From assembly GCF_000380105.1 (NCBI RefSeq), contig NZ_KB904515.1:1-64000 (forward strand): 64,000 nucleotides of DNA, written 5' to 3'. Within the stretch, counting starts at the first letter, position 1; each line of letters opens with the position of its first letter. The translations under genes were made by a program, and so were the position numbers. Origin of the DNA: Streptococcus orisratti DSM 15617 (lineage in GTDB: Bacteria > Bacillota > Bacilli > Lactobacillales > Streptococcaceae). Below are positions 17,172 to 26,009 of the stretch, piece after piece. The notes under the pieces were generated by a model, which ran no database searches, was not told where the DNA came from, and was given only the letters and a program-made list of their open reading frames with translations.

Positions 17172-17810
17172 ATGAATCTTTTAATCATGGGTTTACCAGG
17201 TGCTGGTAAAGGTACTCAAGCCACAAAAATTGTTGAAAAATTTGGTGTTGCACATATCTCAACTGGGGATATGTTTCGTGCTGCAATGGCGAATCAAACT
17301 GAGATGGGGCTGCTTGCTAAATCATATATAGACAGAGGTGATTTAGTACCAGATGAAGTGACTAATGGTATTGTTAAAGAACGCCTTTCTCAAAAAGACA
17401 TTGCTGAAAAAGGCTTCTTACTTGATGGTTACCCACGGACGATTGAACAAGCTTATGCTTTGGATGAAACACTTGCGAATCTTGGAATAAAGCTTGATGG
17501 CGTTATTAATATTGATGTGGATCCATCGTGTTTGTTGGAACGTTTAAGTGGTCGTATCATTAATCGTAAAACAGGGGAATCTTTCCACAAAGTTTTCAAT
17601 CCACCAGTTGATTATAATGAAGAAGATTACTACCAACGTGAAGATGACAAACCTGAGTCGGTTCAACGTCGCTTAGAAGTTAATATTGCTCAAGGCGAAC
17701 CAATTCTTGAACATTATCGTAAAGCTGGGCTTGTTACAGATATTGAAGGTAATCAAGAAATTGCTGACGTTTTTGCAGATGTCGAAAAAGCTATCGTAAC
17801 ATTGAAATAA
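17172..17810 (+). CDS. adk: Adenylate kinase
   Basis: Adenylate kinase has 212 codons and catalyses ATP + AMP = 2 ADP. The P-loop [10 protein letters not shown] is at residues 7-16, and the AMP-binding segment STGDMFRAA and the DGYPRT motif are present. The LID region ([19 protein letters not shown]) lacks the four cysteines of the zinc form, so this is the non-zinc LID type even though it has the long-form length. ATG follows AAGGAGACAATC. Confidence 0.97.
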   Translation: MNLLIMGLPGAGKGTQATKIVEKFGVAHISTGDMFRAAMANQTEMGLLAKSYIDRGDLVPDEVTNGIVKERLSQKDIAEKGFLLDGYPRTIEQAYALDETLANLGIKLDGVINIDVDPSCLLERLSGRIINRKTGESFHKVFNPPVDYNEEDYYQREDDKPESVQRRLEVNIAQGEPILEHYRKAGLVTDIEGNQEIADVFADVEKAIVTLK

Positions 17811-17825
17811 TTTAGTAATTTCTAC

Positions 17826-17854
17826 TTGCGTAAGCTAACAACTCATGATATACT
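17826..17854 (+). promoter_or_regulatory. Internal promoter before infA
   Basis: TTGCGT (17826-17831), a 17-bp spacer and TATACT (17849-17854) lie 75 bp before the infA start. This is good spacing for a housekeeping promoter, so infA-rpmJ-rpsM-rpsK-rpoA-rplQ may be boosted independently of the upstream operon. Confidence 0.6.
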
Positions 17855-17928
17855 AGAATAGTCTGGCTTATAATTGTTACCTCTGTACTCAGAGGATATC
17901 AAATCGAATTTTTAGGGGGTACTTTTGC

Positions 17929-18147
17929 GTGGCAAAAGAAGATGTGATTGAAATTGAAGGCAAAGTTGTTGAGACAATGCCAAATGCAATGTTTACTGTT
18001 GAATTGGAAAATGGACACCAAATTTTGGCGACTGTTTCAGGAAAAATCCGTAAAAACTACATCCGTATTTTGGTTGGAGATCGTGTAACTGTTGAAATGA
18101 GTCCATATGATTTGACACGTGGGCGCATCACATACCGCTTTAAATAA
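17929..18147 (+). CDS. infA: Translation initiation factor IF-1
   Basis: IF-1 has 72 codons and a GTG start at 17929 after TAGGGGGT. It is an OB-fold protein reading (V/M)[21 protein letters not shown]...[32 protein letters not shown], nearly invariant in Firmicutes. It occupies the A site during initiation. Confidence 0.98.
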
Positions 18148-18172
18148 TCGAAATAATTGGAGGGATTAAAAC

Positions 18173-18289
18173 ATGAAGGTAAGACCATCGGTTAAACCAA
18201 TTTGCGAATACTGTAAAGTTATTCGTCGTAACGGTCGTGTTATGGTTATTTGTCCAACAAATCCAAAACACAAACAACGTCAAGGATAA
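18173..18289 (+). CDS. rpmJ: 50S ribosomal protein L36, zinc type
   Basis: L36 has 38 codons. ATG at 18173 follows GGAGGGATTAAAAC. The sequence starts [19 protein letters not shown] and ends [12 protein letters not shown]. Three cysteines and one histidine (C11, C14, C27, H32) form the zinc ribbon, so it is the C+ form. It sits in its canonical place between infA and rpsM. Confidence 0.98.
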
Positions 18290-18307
18290 AAATAGAAAGG
18301 AGAAAAA

Positions 18308-18673
18308 ATGGCTCGTATTGCTGGAGTTGATATTCCAAACGATAAACGTGTAGTAATTTCACTTACTTATGTGTACGGTATCGGTCTTGCGACATCTAAG
18401 AAAATCTTAGCTGCAGCTGGAATCTCAGAAGATATCCGTGTTAAAGATTTAACATCAGATCAAGAAGATGCTATCCGTCGTGAAGTAGATGCAATTAAAG
18501 TTGAAGGTGACCTTCGTCGTGAAGTTAACTTGAACATCAAACGTTTGATGGAAATCGGTTCATACCGTGGAATTCGTCATCGTCGTGGACTTCCTGTCCG
18601 TGGACAAAACACTAAAAACAACGCCCGTACTCGTAAAGGTAAAGCTGTTGCGATTGCTGGTAAGAAAAAATAA
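18308..18673 (+). CDS. rpsM: 30S ribosomal protein S13
   Basis: S13 has 121 codons, starting [26 protein letters not shown], with the basic C-terminal tail [20 protein letters not shown] that reaches P-site tRNA. It lies in the 30S head and forms bridges B1a and B1b. Its ribosome binding site is AAAGGAG. Confidence 0.98.
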   Translation: MARIAGVDIPNDKRVVISLTYVYGIGLATSKKILAAAGISEDIRVKDLTSDQEDAIRREVDAIKVEGDLRREVNLNIKRLMEIGSYRGIRHRRGLPVRGQNTKNNARTRKGKAVAIAGKKK

Positions 18674-18690
18674 TATAGGAGGTTAAAAAA

Positions 18691-19074
18691 TTGGCTAAAC
18701 CAACACGTAAACGTCGTGTGAAAAAGAACATCGAATCTGGTGTTGCTCATATTCACGCTACATTTAATAACACTATTGTTATGATTACAGATGTGCACGG
18801 TAATGCTATTGCTTGGTCATCAGCAGGTGCTCTTGGTTTTAAAGGTTCTCGTAAATCTACACCATTTGCTGCTCAAATGGCTGCTGAAGCTGCTGCAAAA
18901 TCTGCGCAAGATCATGGTCTTAAAACAGTTGAAGTTACTGTAAAAGGACCTGGTTCAGGTCGTGAGTCTGCTATTCGTGCTCTTGCTGCTGCTGGTCTTG
19001 AAGTGACTGCTATTCGTGACGTTACTCCTGTACCACATAATGGTGCTCGTCCTCCAAAACGTCGTCGTGTGTAA
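18691..19074 (+). CDS. rpsK: 30S ribosomal protein S11
   Basis: S11 has 127 codons and a TTG start at 18691 after TAGGAGG. Motifs include [15 protein letters not shown] and the C-terminal [16 protein letters not shown]. It forms part of the platform near the mRNA exit. The start triplet TTG is unusual but is supported by ribosome binding site spacing and family alignment. Confidence 0.97.
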   Translation: MAKPTRKRRVKKNIESGVAHIHATFNNTIVMITDVHGNAIAWSSAGALGFKGSRKSTPFAAQMAAEAAAKSAQDHGLKTVEVTVKGPGSGRESAIRALAAAGLEVTAIRDVTPVPHNGARPPKRRRV

Positions 19075-19121
19075 TCATTATTGTCAATAGTACACAAGAT
19101 TCGTTTCGAGGGAGTATATAA

Positions 19122-20060
19122 ATGATTGAGTTTGAAAAACCAATAATAACAAAAATTGATGAAAATAAAGATTACGGCAGATTTGTCATCGAACCGCTTG
19201 AACGTGGTTATGGTACAACTCTAGGTAACTCTCTTCGTCGTGTACTTTTGTCATCACTTCCGGGTGCTGCAGTAACATCAATTAAAATTGATGGAGTACT
19301 CCACGAATTTGATACTATCCCAGGTGTACGCGAAGATGTGATGCAAATCATCCTTAATATTAAGGGGCTTGCTGTAAAATCATACGTTGAAGACGAAAAA
19401 ATTATCGAACTTGACGTTGAAGGTCCTGCAGAAATCACTGCTGGTGATATCTTAACGGATAGCGACATTGAGATCGTGAACCCAAATCATTATCTTTTCA
19501 CCATTGCTGAAGGCCACAGTCTTAAAGCTACAATGACTGTCAATACTAACCGAGGTTATGTTCCAGCAGAAGGTAATAAAAAAGATGATGCTCCAGTGGG
19601 GACATTGGCTGTGGATTCTATTTACACACCAGTGAAAAAAGTTAACTATCAAGTTGAGCCAGCTCGTGTAGGTAGCAATGATGGCTTTGATAAGTTGACT
19701 ATTGAAATCATGACAAATGGCACAATCATTCCTGAAGATGCAATAGGTCTATCAGCTCGTGTTTTGATTGAACACTTGAATCTCTTTACTGATTTAACGG
19801 ATGTTGCTAAAGCAACGGATGTGATGAAGGAAGTTGAAAAAGTGAACGATGAAAAGGTGCTTGACCGAACTATCGAAGAACTTGATTTGTCAGTACGCTC
19901 ATATAACTGTCTTAAACGTGCAGGTATTAACACTGTGTTTGATTTGACAGAGAAAACTGAGCCTGAAATGATGAAAGTTCGGAACCTTGGACGCAAGAGT
20001 CTTGAAGAAGTTAAAGTTAAACTTGCTGATCTTGGTCTCGGCTTAAAAAACGATAAATAA
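19122..20060 (+). CDS. rpoA: DNA-directed RNA polymerase subunit alpha
   Basis: The alpha subunit has 312 codons. The N-terminal dimerisation domain (residues of about 1-230) includes [30 protein letters not shown]. The C-terminal domain (about 245-305) has [23 protein letters not shown] and the [15 protein letters not shown] helix that binds UP elements and activators such as Spx. It lies between rpsK and rplQ as in all streptococci. Confidence 0.98.
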   Translation: MIEFEKPIITKIDENKDYGRFVIEPLERGYGTTLGNSLRRVLLSSLPGAAVTSIKIDGVLHEFDTIPGVREDVMQIILNIKGLAVKSYVEDEKIIELDVEGPAEITAGDILTDSDIEIVNPNHYLFTIAEGHSLKATMTVNTNRGYVPAEGNKKDDAPVGTLAVDSIYTPVKKVNYQVEPARVGSNDGFDKLTIEIMTNGTIIPEDAIGLSARVLIEHLNLFTDLTDVAKATDVMKEVEKVNDEKVLDRTIEELDLSVRSYNCLKRAGINTVFDLTEKTEPEMMKVRNLGRKSLEEVKVKLADLGLGLKNDK

Positions 20061-20074
20061 AATAGGAGGACAAA

Positions 20075-20461
20075 ATGGCTTACCGTAAACTAGGACGTAC
20101 TAGCTCACAACGTAAAGCAATGCTTCGTGATTTGACAACAGATCTTTTAATTAACGAATCCATTGTAACAACTGAAGCTCGTGCTAAAGAAATCCGTAAA
20201 ACAGTTGAAAAAATGATTACTCTAGGTAAACGTGGTGATCTTCATGCTCGCCGTCAAGCAGCAGCTTTTGTACGTAATGAAATTGCATCAGAAAACTATG
20301 ATGAAGCAACTGATAAATATACATCACAAACTGCTCTTCAAAAACTTTTTGATGACATCGCACCTCGTTATGCTGAACGTAACGGCGGATACACTCGTAT
20401 CCTTAAAACAGAACCACGCCGTGGAGATGCTGCTCCAATGGCAATTATTGAATTAGTATAA
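20075..20461 (+). CDS. rplQ: 50S ribosomal protein L17
   Basis: L17 has 128 codons: [25 protein letters not shown], the [14 protein letters not shown] region and C-terminal [23 protein letters not shown]. It surrounds the tunnel exit. It is the last gene of the operon and is followed by multiple hairpins. Confidence 0.98.
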   Translation: MAYRKLGRTSSQRKAMLRDLTTDLLINESIVTTEARAKEIRKTVEKMITLGKRGDLHARRQAAAFVRNEIASENYDEATDKYTSQTALQKLFDDIAPRYAERNGGYTRILKTEPRRGDAAPMAIIELV

Positions 20462-20479
20462 TTTTTATCAATTTTGTTG

Positions 20480-20735
20480 AGTGTTATGATGATGGGTTTT
20501 ATCTATTTAGATATCCTTAGTCTAGCTCTGGTCTACCGCTGAGTTTATCTCAGCGGTAACACTCATCATATTGGTAATGATTAACGCTTGTTTACGAAAT
20601 GCCTCTATTTTTAGAAGCACTTCGTAAGCAGGCGTTTTTTCGATCGTTATCAATTGAAGTGGGGTGTGGCAGCGACACTTTTGAAGCTAGCTGAGATAAG
20701 GTCGAGGAGTTTTCCCGGCCTTATCTTGTTGTTTT
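20480..20735 (+). terminator. Hairpin cluster ending the ribosomal operon
   Basis: Three structures follow rplQ. First, ACCGCTGAG/CTCAGCGGT (20535-20557) is nested inside GAGTGTTA...TAACACTC (20480 to about 20564). Second, AACGC..G.TTACGAA pairs with TTCGTAAGCAGGCGTT followed by TTTTTT (20583-20640), a strong intrinsic terminator. Third, AGATAAGG (20694-20701) pairs with CCTTATCT (20719-20726), followed by a T-rich run. The 346-bp gap to ispE contains no gene. Confidence 0.8.
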
Positions 20736-20747
20736 TAAAGTAAACTT

Positions 20748-20777
20748 TTGAGTTCTTTTAAGTTTTTCTGTTATAAT
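20748..20777 (+). promoter_or_regulatory. Promoter of ispE
   Basis: TTGAGT (20748-20753), an 18-bp spacer and TATAAT (20772-20777) lie 29 bp before the ispE start. Confidence 0.65.
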
Positions 20778-20806
20778 ACTAGTAACTAGCAATTAAAGGA
20801 AGGGCT

Positions 20807-21658
20807 ATGACTAGTATTATTGAAAGAGCACCAGCAAAAATCAATTTGGGATTAGATATTATCGGTAAACATGAAGATGGCTATCATGAATTGTCTATGA
20901 TTATGATTAGTGTGGATTTGAATGACTATGTAACAGTTTCTGATCTTGAAACTGATGGTATTATCATGGAATCTAACAACCATAAGATGCCTTTAAATGC
21001 CAGAAATGATGTCTTTAAAGCGGCCTCCCTGATAAAGGAGCGTTATGGGATTAAAAAGGGTGTCAAGATTGTTTTAGAAAAATCTATTCCTATTTGCGCT
21101 GGCCTAGGTGGAGGTTCTACGGATGCAGCTGCGACAATTCGAGCTCTGAACAAGCTTTGGGAGCTCAATCTTTCTAAGGATGAGATGATAGAGATTGGTT
21201 TTGCTATTGGCAGTGATGTCCCTTATTGTTTGGATGCTGGCTGTGCCTTGATTACTGGTAAAGGGGAGGTTGTTCAATGTTTGAATACCCATTTATCGTC
21301 TTGGGTAGTCTTGGTTAAACCTGACTTTGGAGTTTCAACAAGAACTATTTTTTCAGAGATTGACTGTAACACTATTTCTCGTGTGGATATTGAAGCTTTA
21401 AAAGCTGCTATTTTGGCTGAGGATTATAAAGCTATGATTGAGCACATGGGAAATTCGTTGGAGGACGTCACCATTTCGCGCAAGCCATTTATCCAAAAAA
21501 TAAAAGATAAAATGATGAAATGTGGAGCTGACGTGGCTCTGATGACGGGGAGTGGACCAACAGTTTTTGCCCTTTGTCCGAGCGAGAAACGAGCAGACCG
21601 AGTTGTTAATGGCATGCGAGGTTTCTGTAAGGAAGTTTATAAGGTGAGGACGATATAA
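20807..21658 (+). CDS. ispE: 4-diphosphocytidyl-2-C-methyl-D-erythritol kinase (IspE-like GHMP kinase)
   Basis: The protein has 283 codons and the GHMP-kinase layout: RAPAKINLGLDI at residues 7-18, the ATP-binding PICAGLGGGSTDAAA (95-109), and C-terminal LMTGSGPTVFAL. IspE normally phosphorylates CDP-methylerythritol in the MEP isoprenoid pathway. Streptococci make isoprenoids by the mevalonate route, so this gene is an orphan of that pathway and its real substrate is open. Its position directly before adcR is conserved in streptococci. ATG follows AAGGAAGGGCT. Confidence 0.9.
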   Translation: MTSIIERAPAKINLGLDIIGKHEDGYHELSMIMISVDLNDYVTVSDLETDGIIMESNNHKMPLNARNDVFKAASLIKERYGIKKGVKIVLEKSIPICAGLGGGSTDAAATIRALNKLWELNLSKDEMIEIGFAIGSDVPYCLDAGCALITGKGEVVQCLNTHLSSWVVLVKPDFGVSTRTIFSEIDCNTISRVDIEALKAAILAEDYKAMIEHMGNSLEDVTISRKPFIQKIKDKMMKCGADVALMTGSGPTVFALCPSEKRADRVVNGMRGFCKEVYKVRTI

Positions 21659-21671
21659 GAGTCAGAGATAT

Positions 21672-21711
21672 TTGATTCTTTTTTTACTTTTTGATATAAT
21701 TAACTGGTTAA
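21672..21711 (+). promoter_or_regulatory. adcRCB promoter with AdcR operator
   Basis: TTGATT (21672-21677), 17 bp and TATAAT (21695-21700) form a promoter. A perfect AdcR box TTAACTGGTTAA (21700-21711) starts at the last base of the -10 and covers the start site. This predicts zinc-dependent autorepression of the operon. AdcR binding to TTAACYRGTTAA palindromes is established in streptococci. Confidence 0.85.
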
Positions 21712-21728
21712 TAAATAGAGGTGAACGT

Positions 21729-22178
21729 ATGAAACAACTAGAGAAACAAATTGATGCTTTGGTTAATCAGATTTTGTTGAAGGCGGAAAATCAGCACGAA
21801 CTACTTTTTGGGTCCTGTGAGAGTGGTGTTAAACTGACCAACACTCAGGAGCATATTTTGATGCTCTTATCACAAGAACGTTTAACTAATTCTGACTTGG
21901 CTAAAAAGTTAAATGTCAGCCAAGCAGCGATTACTAAGGCTATTAAGAGTTTGCTGGCTCAGGAAATGCTGGCTGCTAAGAAAGACGCGGTGGATGCGCG
22001 TGTGACTTATTTTGAGTTGACAGAGTTAGCGCAGCCGATTGCTCATGAACACACGCATCATCACGATAAGACTTTGGATGTTTATAGTAAGTTGATTAGT
22101 CAGTTTTCTGAAGATGAGCAGCTTGTGGTTAGTCGTTTTTTGGAGCTTTTTTCTAACGAATTAGAAGGAGAAGCATGA
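21729..22178 (+). CDS. adcR: Zinc-responsive MarR-family repressor AdcR
   Basis: AdcR has 149 codons from ATG 21729 (ribosome binding site GAGGTGAA); a longer upstream reading frame is rejected. The MarR winged helix contains [24 protein letters not shown]. The zinc ligands known from pneumococcal AdcR are all present at the same numbers: E24, H42, H108, H112 (site 1) and C30, E41, E107 (site 2). It represses zinc uptake genes when zinc is sufficient. Its stop overlaps the adcC start (ATGAG). Confidence 0.96.
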   Translation: MKQLEKQIDALVNQILLKAENQHELLFGSCESGVKLTNTQEHILMLLSQERLTNSDLAKKLNVSQAAITKAIKSLLAQEMLAAKKDAVDARVTYFELTELAQPIAHEHTHHHDKTLDVYSKLISQFSEDEQLVVSRFLELFSNELEGEA

Positions 22179-22885
22179 GGTATATTACGGTGGACAATTT
22201 GACCTTCCAGTATGATAGTGATCCTGTTCTGGAAGGAATCAATTATTATTTAGACAGTGGAGAGTTTGTAACTCTAACAGGTGAAAATGGTGCTGCAAAG
22301 TCAACTCTGATTAAAGCAACACTAGGAATATTGACACCAAAGGTTGGTACAGTCACTATCTCTAAGACCAACAAGGATGGAAAGAAACTACGTTTGGCTT
22401 ATTTGCCTCAACAAATTGCTAGTTTTAATGCAGGTTTCCCTTCAACGGTTTATGAATTTGTTAAGTCGGGTCGTTATCCGCGTAATGGCTGGTTTCGTCG
22501 TTTAAATAAGCATGACGATGAACATGTTAAGGTTAGTTTAGAAGCGGTAGGGATGTGGGAGAATCGCCATAAGCGTATCGGTAGCTTGTCAGGAGGTCAA
22601 AAACAACGCGCGGTGATTGCACGTATGTTTGCTTCTGATCCTGATATTTTTGTTTTGGACGAACCTACGACTGGTATGGATGCTGGAACAACGGCGACTT
22701 TTTATGAGTTGATGCACCATAGTGCTCATAAACATGGGAAGTCAGTCCTTATGATTACGCATGATCCTGAGGAGGTCAAGGCATATGCGGACCGAAATAT
22801 TCATTTGGTACGCAATCAAGATTTACCTTGGCGTTGTTTCAATGTTCATGAGAATGACCAGAAAGGGGACAGCCATGCTTACTGA
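22175..22885 (+). CDS. adcC: Zinc ABC transporter ATP-binding protein AdcC
   Basis: AdcC has 236 codons. The Walker A motif GENGAAKST (36-44) has Ala for the usual second Gly, as is common in AdcC proteins. The signature LSGGQKQRA and Walker [13 protein letters not shown] are present, with the switch histidine in MITHDPEE. It powers Zn2+ uptake with AdcB and lipoprotein AdcA (not in the window). It overlaps adcR by four bases and adcB by eleven. Confidence 0.96.
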   Translation: MRYITVDNLTFQYDSDPVLEGINYYLDSGEFVTLTGENGAAKSTLIKATLGILTPKVGTVTISKTNKDGKKLRLAYLPQQIASFNAGFPSTVYEFVKSGRYPRNGWFRRLNKHDDEHVKVSLEAVGMWENRHKRIGSLSGGQKQRAVIARMFASDPDIFVLDEPTTGMDAGTTATFYELMHHSAHKHGKSVLMITHDPEEVKAYADRNIHLVRNQDLPWRCFNVHENDQKGDSHAY

Positions 22886-23690
22886 GATTTTTGCATATGA
22901 TTTTATGCAACGTGCTGTTTTGGCGGTGGTTGCTATTAGTATTTTTGCACCGATTTTAGGGATTTTCCTAATTTTACGGCGTCAGAGTTTGATGAGCGAT
23001 ACTTTGAGCCACGTTTCTTTGGCTGGAGTAGCTTTTGGAATTTTACTAGGAATTTCAACGACTTGGTCAACTATCGTGGTTGTCACGCTTGCGGCTGTTG
23101 TACTGGAGTATTTGAGGACGGTTTACAAGCATTACATGGAAATTTCCACAGCCATCTTAATGTCGCTTGGTTTGGCAGTTTCGTTGATTATTATGAGCAA
23201 GTCGGATAATGCTGGCAGTATGAGTTTGGAACAATATCTCTTTGGTTCGATTATTACGATTAGTCAGGAGCAAGTTGTTGCACTTTTTGTCATTGCGGCC
23301 ATTATCTTGGTGTTGACACTCTTGTTTATTCGTCCGATGTACATTTTGACTTTTGATGAGGATACTGCTTTTGTTGACGGCTTACCTGTTCGGCTGATGT
23401 CAATTTTATTTAACATTGTTACTGGTATTGCAATTGCTTTGACTATTCCTGCGGCAGGCGCTTTGTTGGTATCTACGATTATGGTTTTACCAGCCAGTAT
23501 TGCGATGAGAATTGGAAAGAACTTCAAGTCGGTTATTTTCCTAGGAATTATCATTGGATTTGTTGGTATGGTAGCAGGAATTGTTATTTCGTATTATTGG
23601 GAAACACCTGCTAGTGCAACTATTACAATGATATTTATTGCCTTATTTGTTTTGGTTAGTTTGGTTAATCGCTTGATCAAGGCATCATAA
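22875..23690 (+). CDS. adcB: Zinc ABC transporter permease AdcB
   Basis: AdcB has 271 codons from ATG 22875 (ribosome binding site AAAGGGGAC). The frame is open further upstream inside adcC, but the family starts at [14 protein letters not shown]. It is an ABC-3 metal permease with about eight membrane segments and a [18 protein letters not shown] coupling region. It forms the membrane pore of the AdcABC zinc importer. Confidence 0.95.
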   Translation: MLTEIFAYDFMQRAVLAVVAISIFAPILGIFLILRRQSLMSDTLSHVSLAGVAFGILLGISTTWSTIVVVTLAAVVLEYLRTVYKHYMEISTAILMSLGLAVSLIIMSKSDNAGSMSLEQYLFGSIITISQEQVVALFVIAAIILVLTLLFIRPMYILTFDEDTAFVDGLPVRLMSILFNIVTGIAIALTIPAAGALLVSTIMVLPASIAMRIGKNFKSVIFLGIIIGFVGMVAGIVISYYWETPASATITMIFIALFVLVSLVNRLIKAS

Positions 23691-23707
23691 CTTGGACAAA
23701 TGACAAA

Positions 23708-23731
23708 CAAACACCCTTTTAAGAGTGTTTG
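23708..23731. terminator. Hairpin between convergent adcB and the TMEM175-family gene
   Basis: CAAACAC (23708-23714) pairs with GTGTTTG (23725-23731) around a short loop. On the minus strand it is followed by TTTGTTTGTC, so it could terminate the minus-strand operon, and more weakly adcRCB. The remaining gap to 23855 holds a 71-codon frame that I reject as a gene. Confidence 0.55.
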
Positions 23732-23854
23732 TTACCTGTATCTAATATAGAATTGAGGAGATTGGTTTGAGTCCAATCTTTTTTGTAGTAGGAACTATCA
23801 TTAATTCAAGAGAAGATGAGGCAATGACTGTCATGGATGTCTTGCCCAGCCTCA

Positions 23855-24637
23855 TTAAATTATCAGTGAAGTGTTCTTATTTTTTCGCCACCGTTCTTGG
23901 TGTTTCTTTTCAAAGAAAGCAGCTCCTAAGAAGGAGACTATTGGCCTTAAGATATAGAAATAAAAGGCAACTGTTGGGTTAAAGTAGGCAAATATAATAA
24001 CTGTAAGGTTGAAAATAGCAACCGTTAGTAATTGACGTAAATGGGCGACAGAGGCAAATTTGCGCGTGTAAGTCGTTCCAGAAAACTTTTCTTGTATGAC
24101 AAAATAATTTAAGATTGACTGGCAAAGATTAACTGCAATCGTGACAATACCATATCCAACAACTGCACTTGTTGTAATGCCTTCCATCATCCATCTTGTA
24201 AAGAGGGGGATGAGAGCAAGTGTTGCCATAAAATTGAATTGAACAATTAAGATTTTACTGGTTGCATGTTCAATCTGACCGAGAATCTTGTGGTTATCAT
24301 ACCAAAAATCCGCTACGATGAAAAAGGATACAAAGAAGATAAGGATACCTGTTAAAAAATGATGTAAATCAATGGTATCGCTTGGTAGCGGAATTTCTAA
24401 CAACATCATGGTGATAATCACTCCGATAACGGCATCAGAGAAGACCTCTATATGTTCTTTCAAGCGTTTGGCACGACGTATTTCATCATCGTGATAGACT
24501 TGTTCTAGAGCCTTTTGCCGTTCCTTGGCAGATAGCTTCTCTAACTCGGGATGAAGGAGGCTGGCCTCTTGTGCCATTTGTTCAAAGTAGTCATTCCAAT
24601 CCTTTTGTTTTTCTGTCTTTTCTTTCACCTTCTGCAT
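23855..24637 (-). CDS. TMEM175-family (DUF1211) potassium channel-like membrane protein
   Basis: The protein has 260 codons. After a charged, coiled-coil-prone N-terminus of about 70 residues comes the TMEM175 signature RxxxFSD in the form KEHIEVFSDAVIGVIITMMLLEI (about residues 60-82), then five further membrane segments. One TMEM175 unit has six helices; bacterial members assemble as tetrameric K+ channels. It is nine bases downstream of tyrS and likely cotranscribed. The extended N-terminus is longer than in minimal bacterial TMEM175 proteins. Confidence 0.8.
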   Translation of the reverse strand: MQKVKEKTEKQKDWNDYFEQMAQEASLLHPELEKLSAKERQKALEQVYHDDEIRRAKRLKEHIEVFSDAVIGVIITMMLLEIPLPSDTIDLHHFLTGILIFFVSFFIVADFWYDNHKILGQIEHATSKILIVQFNFMATLALIPLFTRWMMEGITTSAVVGYGIVTIAVNLCQSILNYFVIQEKFSGTTYTRKFASVAHLRQLLTVAIFNLTVIIFAYFNPTVAFYFYILRPIVSFLGAAFFEKKHQERWRKNKNTSLII

Positions 24638-24646
24638 GTCGTTCTC

Positions 24647-25903
24647 CTAGTAGGTCAAGACAGAATATTTTTTCTTCCCACGGCGGATAACTGTTAATTC
24701 GTTGTCAATCTTGTCACTATCAGAAAGGCTGTAATCTAGATCTTGTACACGTTCTCCATTGATGTAGATGGCACCGTTTTGGACATCTTCTCGAGCTTGG
24801 CGCTTAGATGGACTAATGCCAGCAGCCACTAAGATGTCGACGATATTAAGGTTATCGTCAGCTTGTACGGCGTAGTTTGGTACGTTGCTAAGACCTTGTT
24901 TAAGTTCCTTAGCAGAGAGGTTTTTGATATTTCCTGCAAATAGTTGCTCTGTGATGTTGAGAGCCTGCATGTAAGCTTCCTCACCGTGTACAAGTGTCAC
25001 AACTTCTTTGGCCAAGATTTTTTGGGCTAAACGTTCATGACGGGCAGCGTTAAATTGTTCCTCAATCTCTGCAATCTCATCAAGGGATAAGAAAGTAAAG
25101 ATTTTCAAGAAACGGACAGCATCATCGTCCATGACATTGAGCCAGAACTGGTACATTTCATATGGTGACGTCTTGTCGGCATCTAACCAAACGGCGTTAC
25201 CTTCTGATTTACCAAATTTCTTTCCAGTTGAGTCTGTGATGAGTGGAACAGTCATGACATGTCCTGTTTTATCTGCTTTACGGCGAAGCAATTCAGTACC
25301 TGCTGTCATGTTGCCCCATTGGTCAGAACCACCGATTTGGAGGGTAACATTATGGGTACGGTTGAGTTCGTAAAAATCGTAACCTTGCATGATTTGGTAG
25401 GCGAATTCGGTGTAAGAAATCCCTGTTTCGATACGTTTTTTGACAGAGTCTTTACTCATCATGTAGTTAACGGTAAAGTATTTTCCGACATCACGTAAGA
25501 AGTCGATAAAGCTAATGGTTCCAAACCAGTCGTAGTTGTTAACCATTTCGGCTTTATTGTCACCATTTTCAAAATCGAGGAAACGAGAGAGTTGACCTTG
25601 GATTTTAGTAACCCATCCCTCTACCGTTTCTTTGGTTTGAAGGCTGCGCTCTGCGTCTTTGAAAGAGGGATCACCGATCAGACCAGTAGCTCCACCAACT
25701 AGAGCGTAAGGTTTGTGCCCTGCTAATTGCAAGTGACGGCAGACGAGGATTGGTACCAAATGCCCCAAATGCAGGCTGTCGGCAGTTGGGTCGTAGCCAG
25801 AATAATAGGATACTTGCCCTTCTGTTAATGCTTTTACTAGGGCTTCTTCATCAGTCGTTTGAAAGACCAAGCCACGTGCTTTGAGTTCTTCGAAAATATT
25901 CAT
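24647..25903 (-). CDS. tyrS: Tyrosyl-tRNA synthetase
   Basis: TyrRS has 418 codons and is a class I enzyme. The HIGH-type motif HLGH is at residues 45-48 ([12 protein letters not shown]), and the KMSKS equivalent is KFGKS in [15 protein letters not shown]-terminal S4 RNA-binding domain lies at about 350-412 ([23 protein letters not shown]). ATG is preceded by AAAGGAGAAAGCTC. The leader is short (about 30 nt), so there is no T-box riboswitch here, in contrast to many Bacillus tyrS genes. Confidence 0.97.
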   Translation of the reverse strand: MNIFEELKARGLVFQTTDEEALVKALTEGQVSYYSGYDPTADSLHLGHLVPILVCRHLQLAGHKPYALVGGATGLIGDPSFKDAERSLQTKETVEGWVTKIQGQLSRFLDFENGDNKAEMVNNYDWFGTISFIDFLRDVGKYFTVNYMMSKDSVKKRIETGISYTEFAYQIMQGYDFYELNRTHNVTLQIGGSDQWGNMTAGTELLRRKADKTGHVMTVPLITDSTGKKFGKSEGNAVWLDADKTSPYEMYQFWLNVMDDDAVRFLKIFTFLSLDEIAEIEEQFNAARHERLAQKILAKEVVTLVHGEEAYMQALNITEQLFAGNIKNLSAKELKQGLSNVPNYAVQADDNLNIVDILVAAGISPSKRQAREDVQNGAIYINGERVQDLDYSLSDSDKIDNELTVIRRGKKKYSVLTY

Positions 25904-25938
25904 GAGCTTTCTCCTTTATCTTTATTGATTTACAGGCT

Positions 25939-25991
25939 ATTATATCAAAAATTAGTGCTACTATGCAAGCTTGTTGAAAATTTGGTATAAT
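25939..25991. promoter_or_regulatory. Divergent tyrS / pbp1b promoters sharing one -35 hexamer
   Basis: For tyrS (minus): TTGCAT (25963-25968), 18 bp, TATAAT (25939-25944). For pbp1b (plus): an extended -10 TGGTATAAT (TATAAT at 25986-25991), with ATGCAA at 25963-25968 exactly 17 bp upstream. Both directions thus use the same hexamer as -35, so polymerase binding would be mutually exclusive. Confidence 0.6.
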
Positions 25992-26009
25992 GAAAAGTGA
26001 GGTATTTTA

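Noticed and set aside
23767-23982. 71-codon plus frame after adcB
   Set aside because: It overlaps the end of the TMEM175-family gene on the other strand and has an unconvincing start and product.
25904-25985. Possible T-box leader for tyrS
   Set aside because: The leader from the predicted start is only about 30 nt, too short for a T-box, and no T-box sequence or terminator is present.
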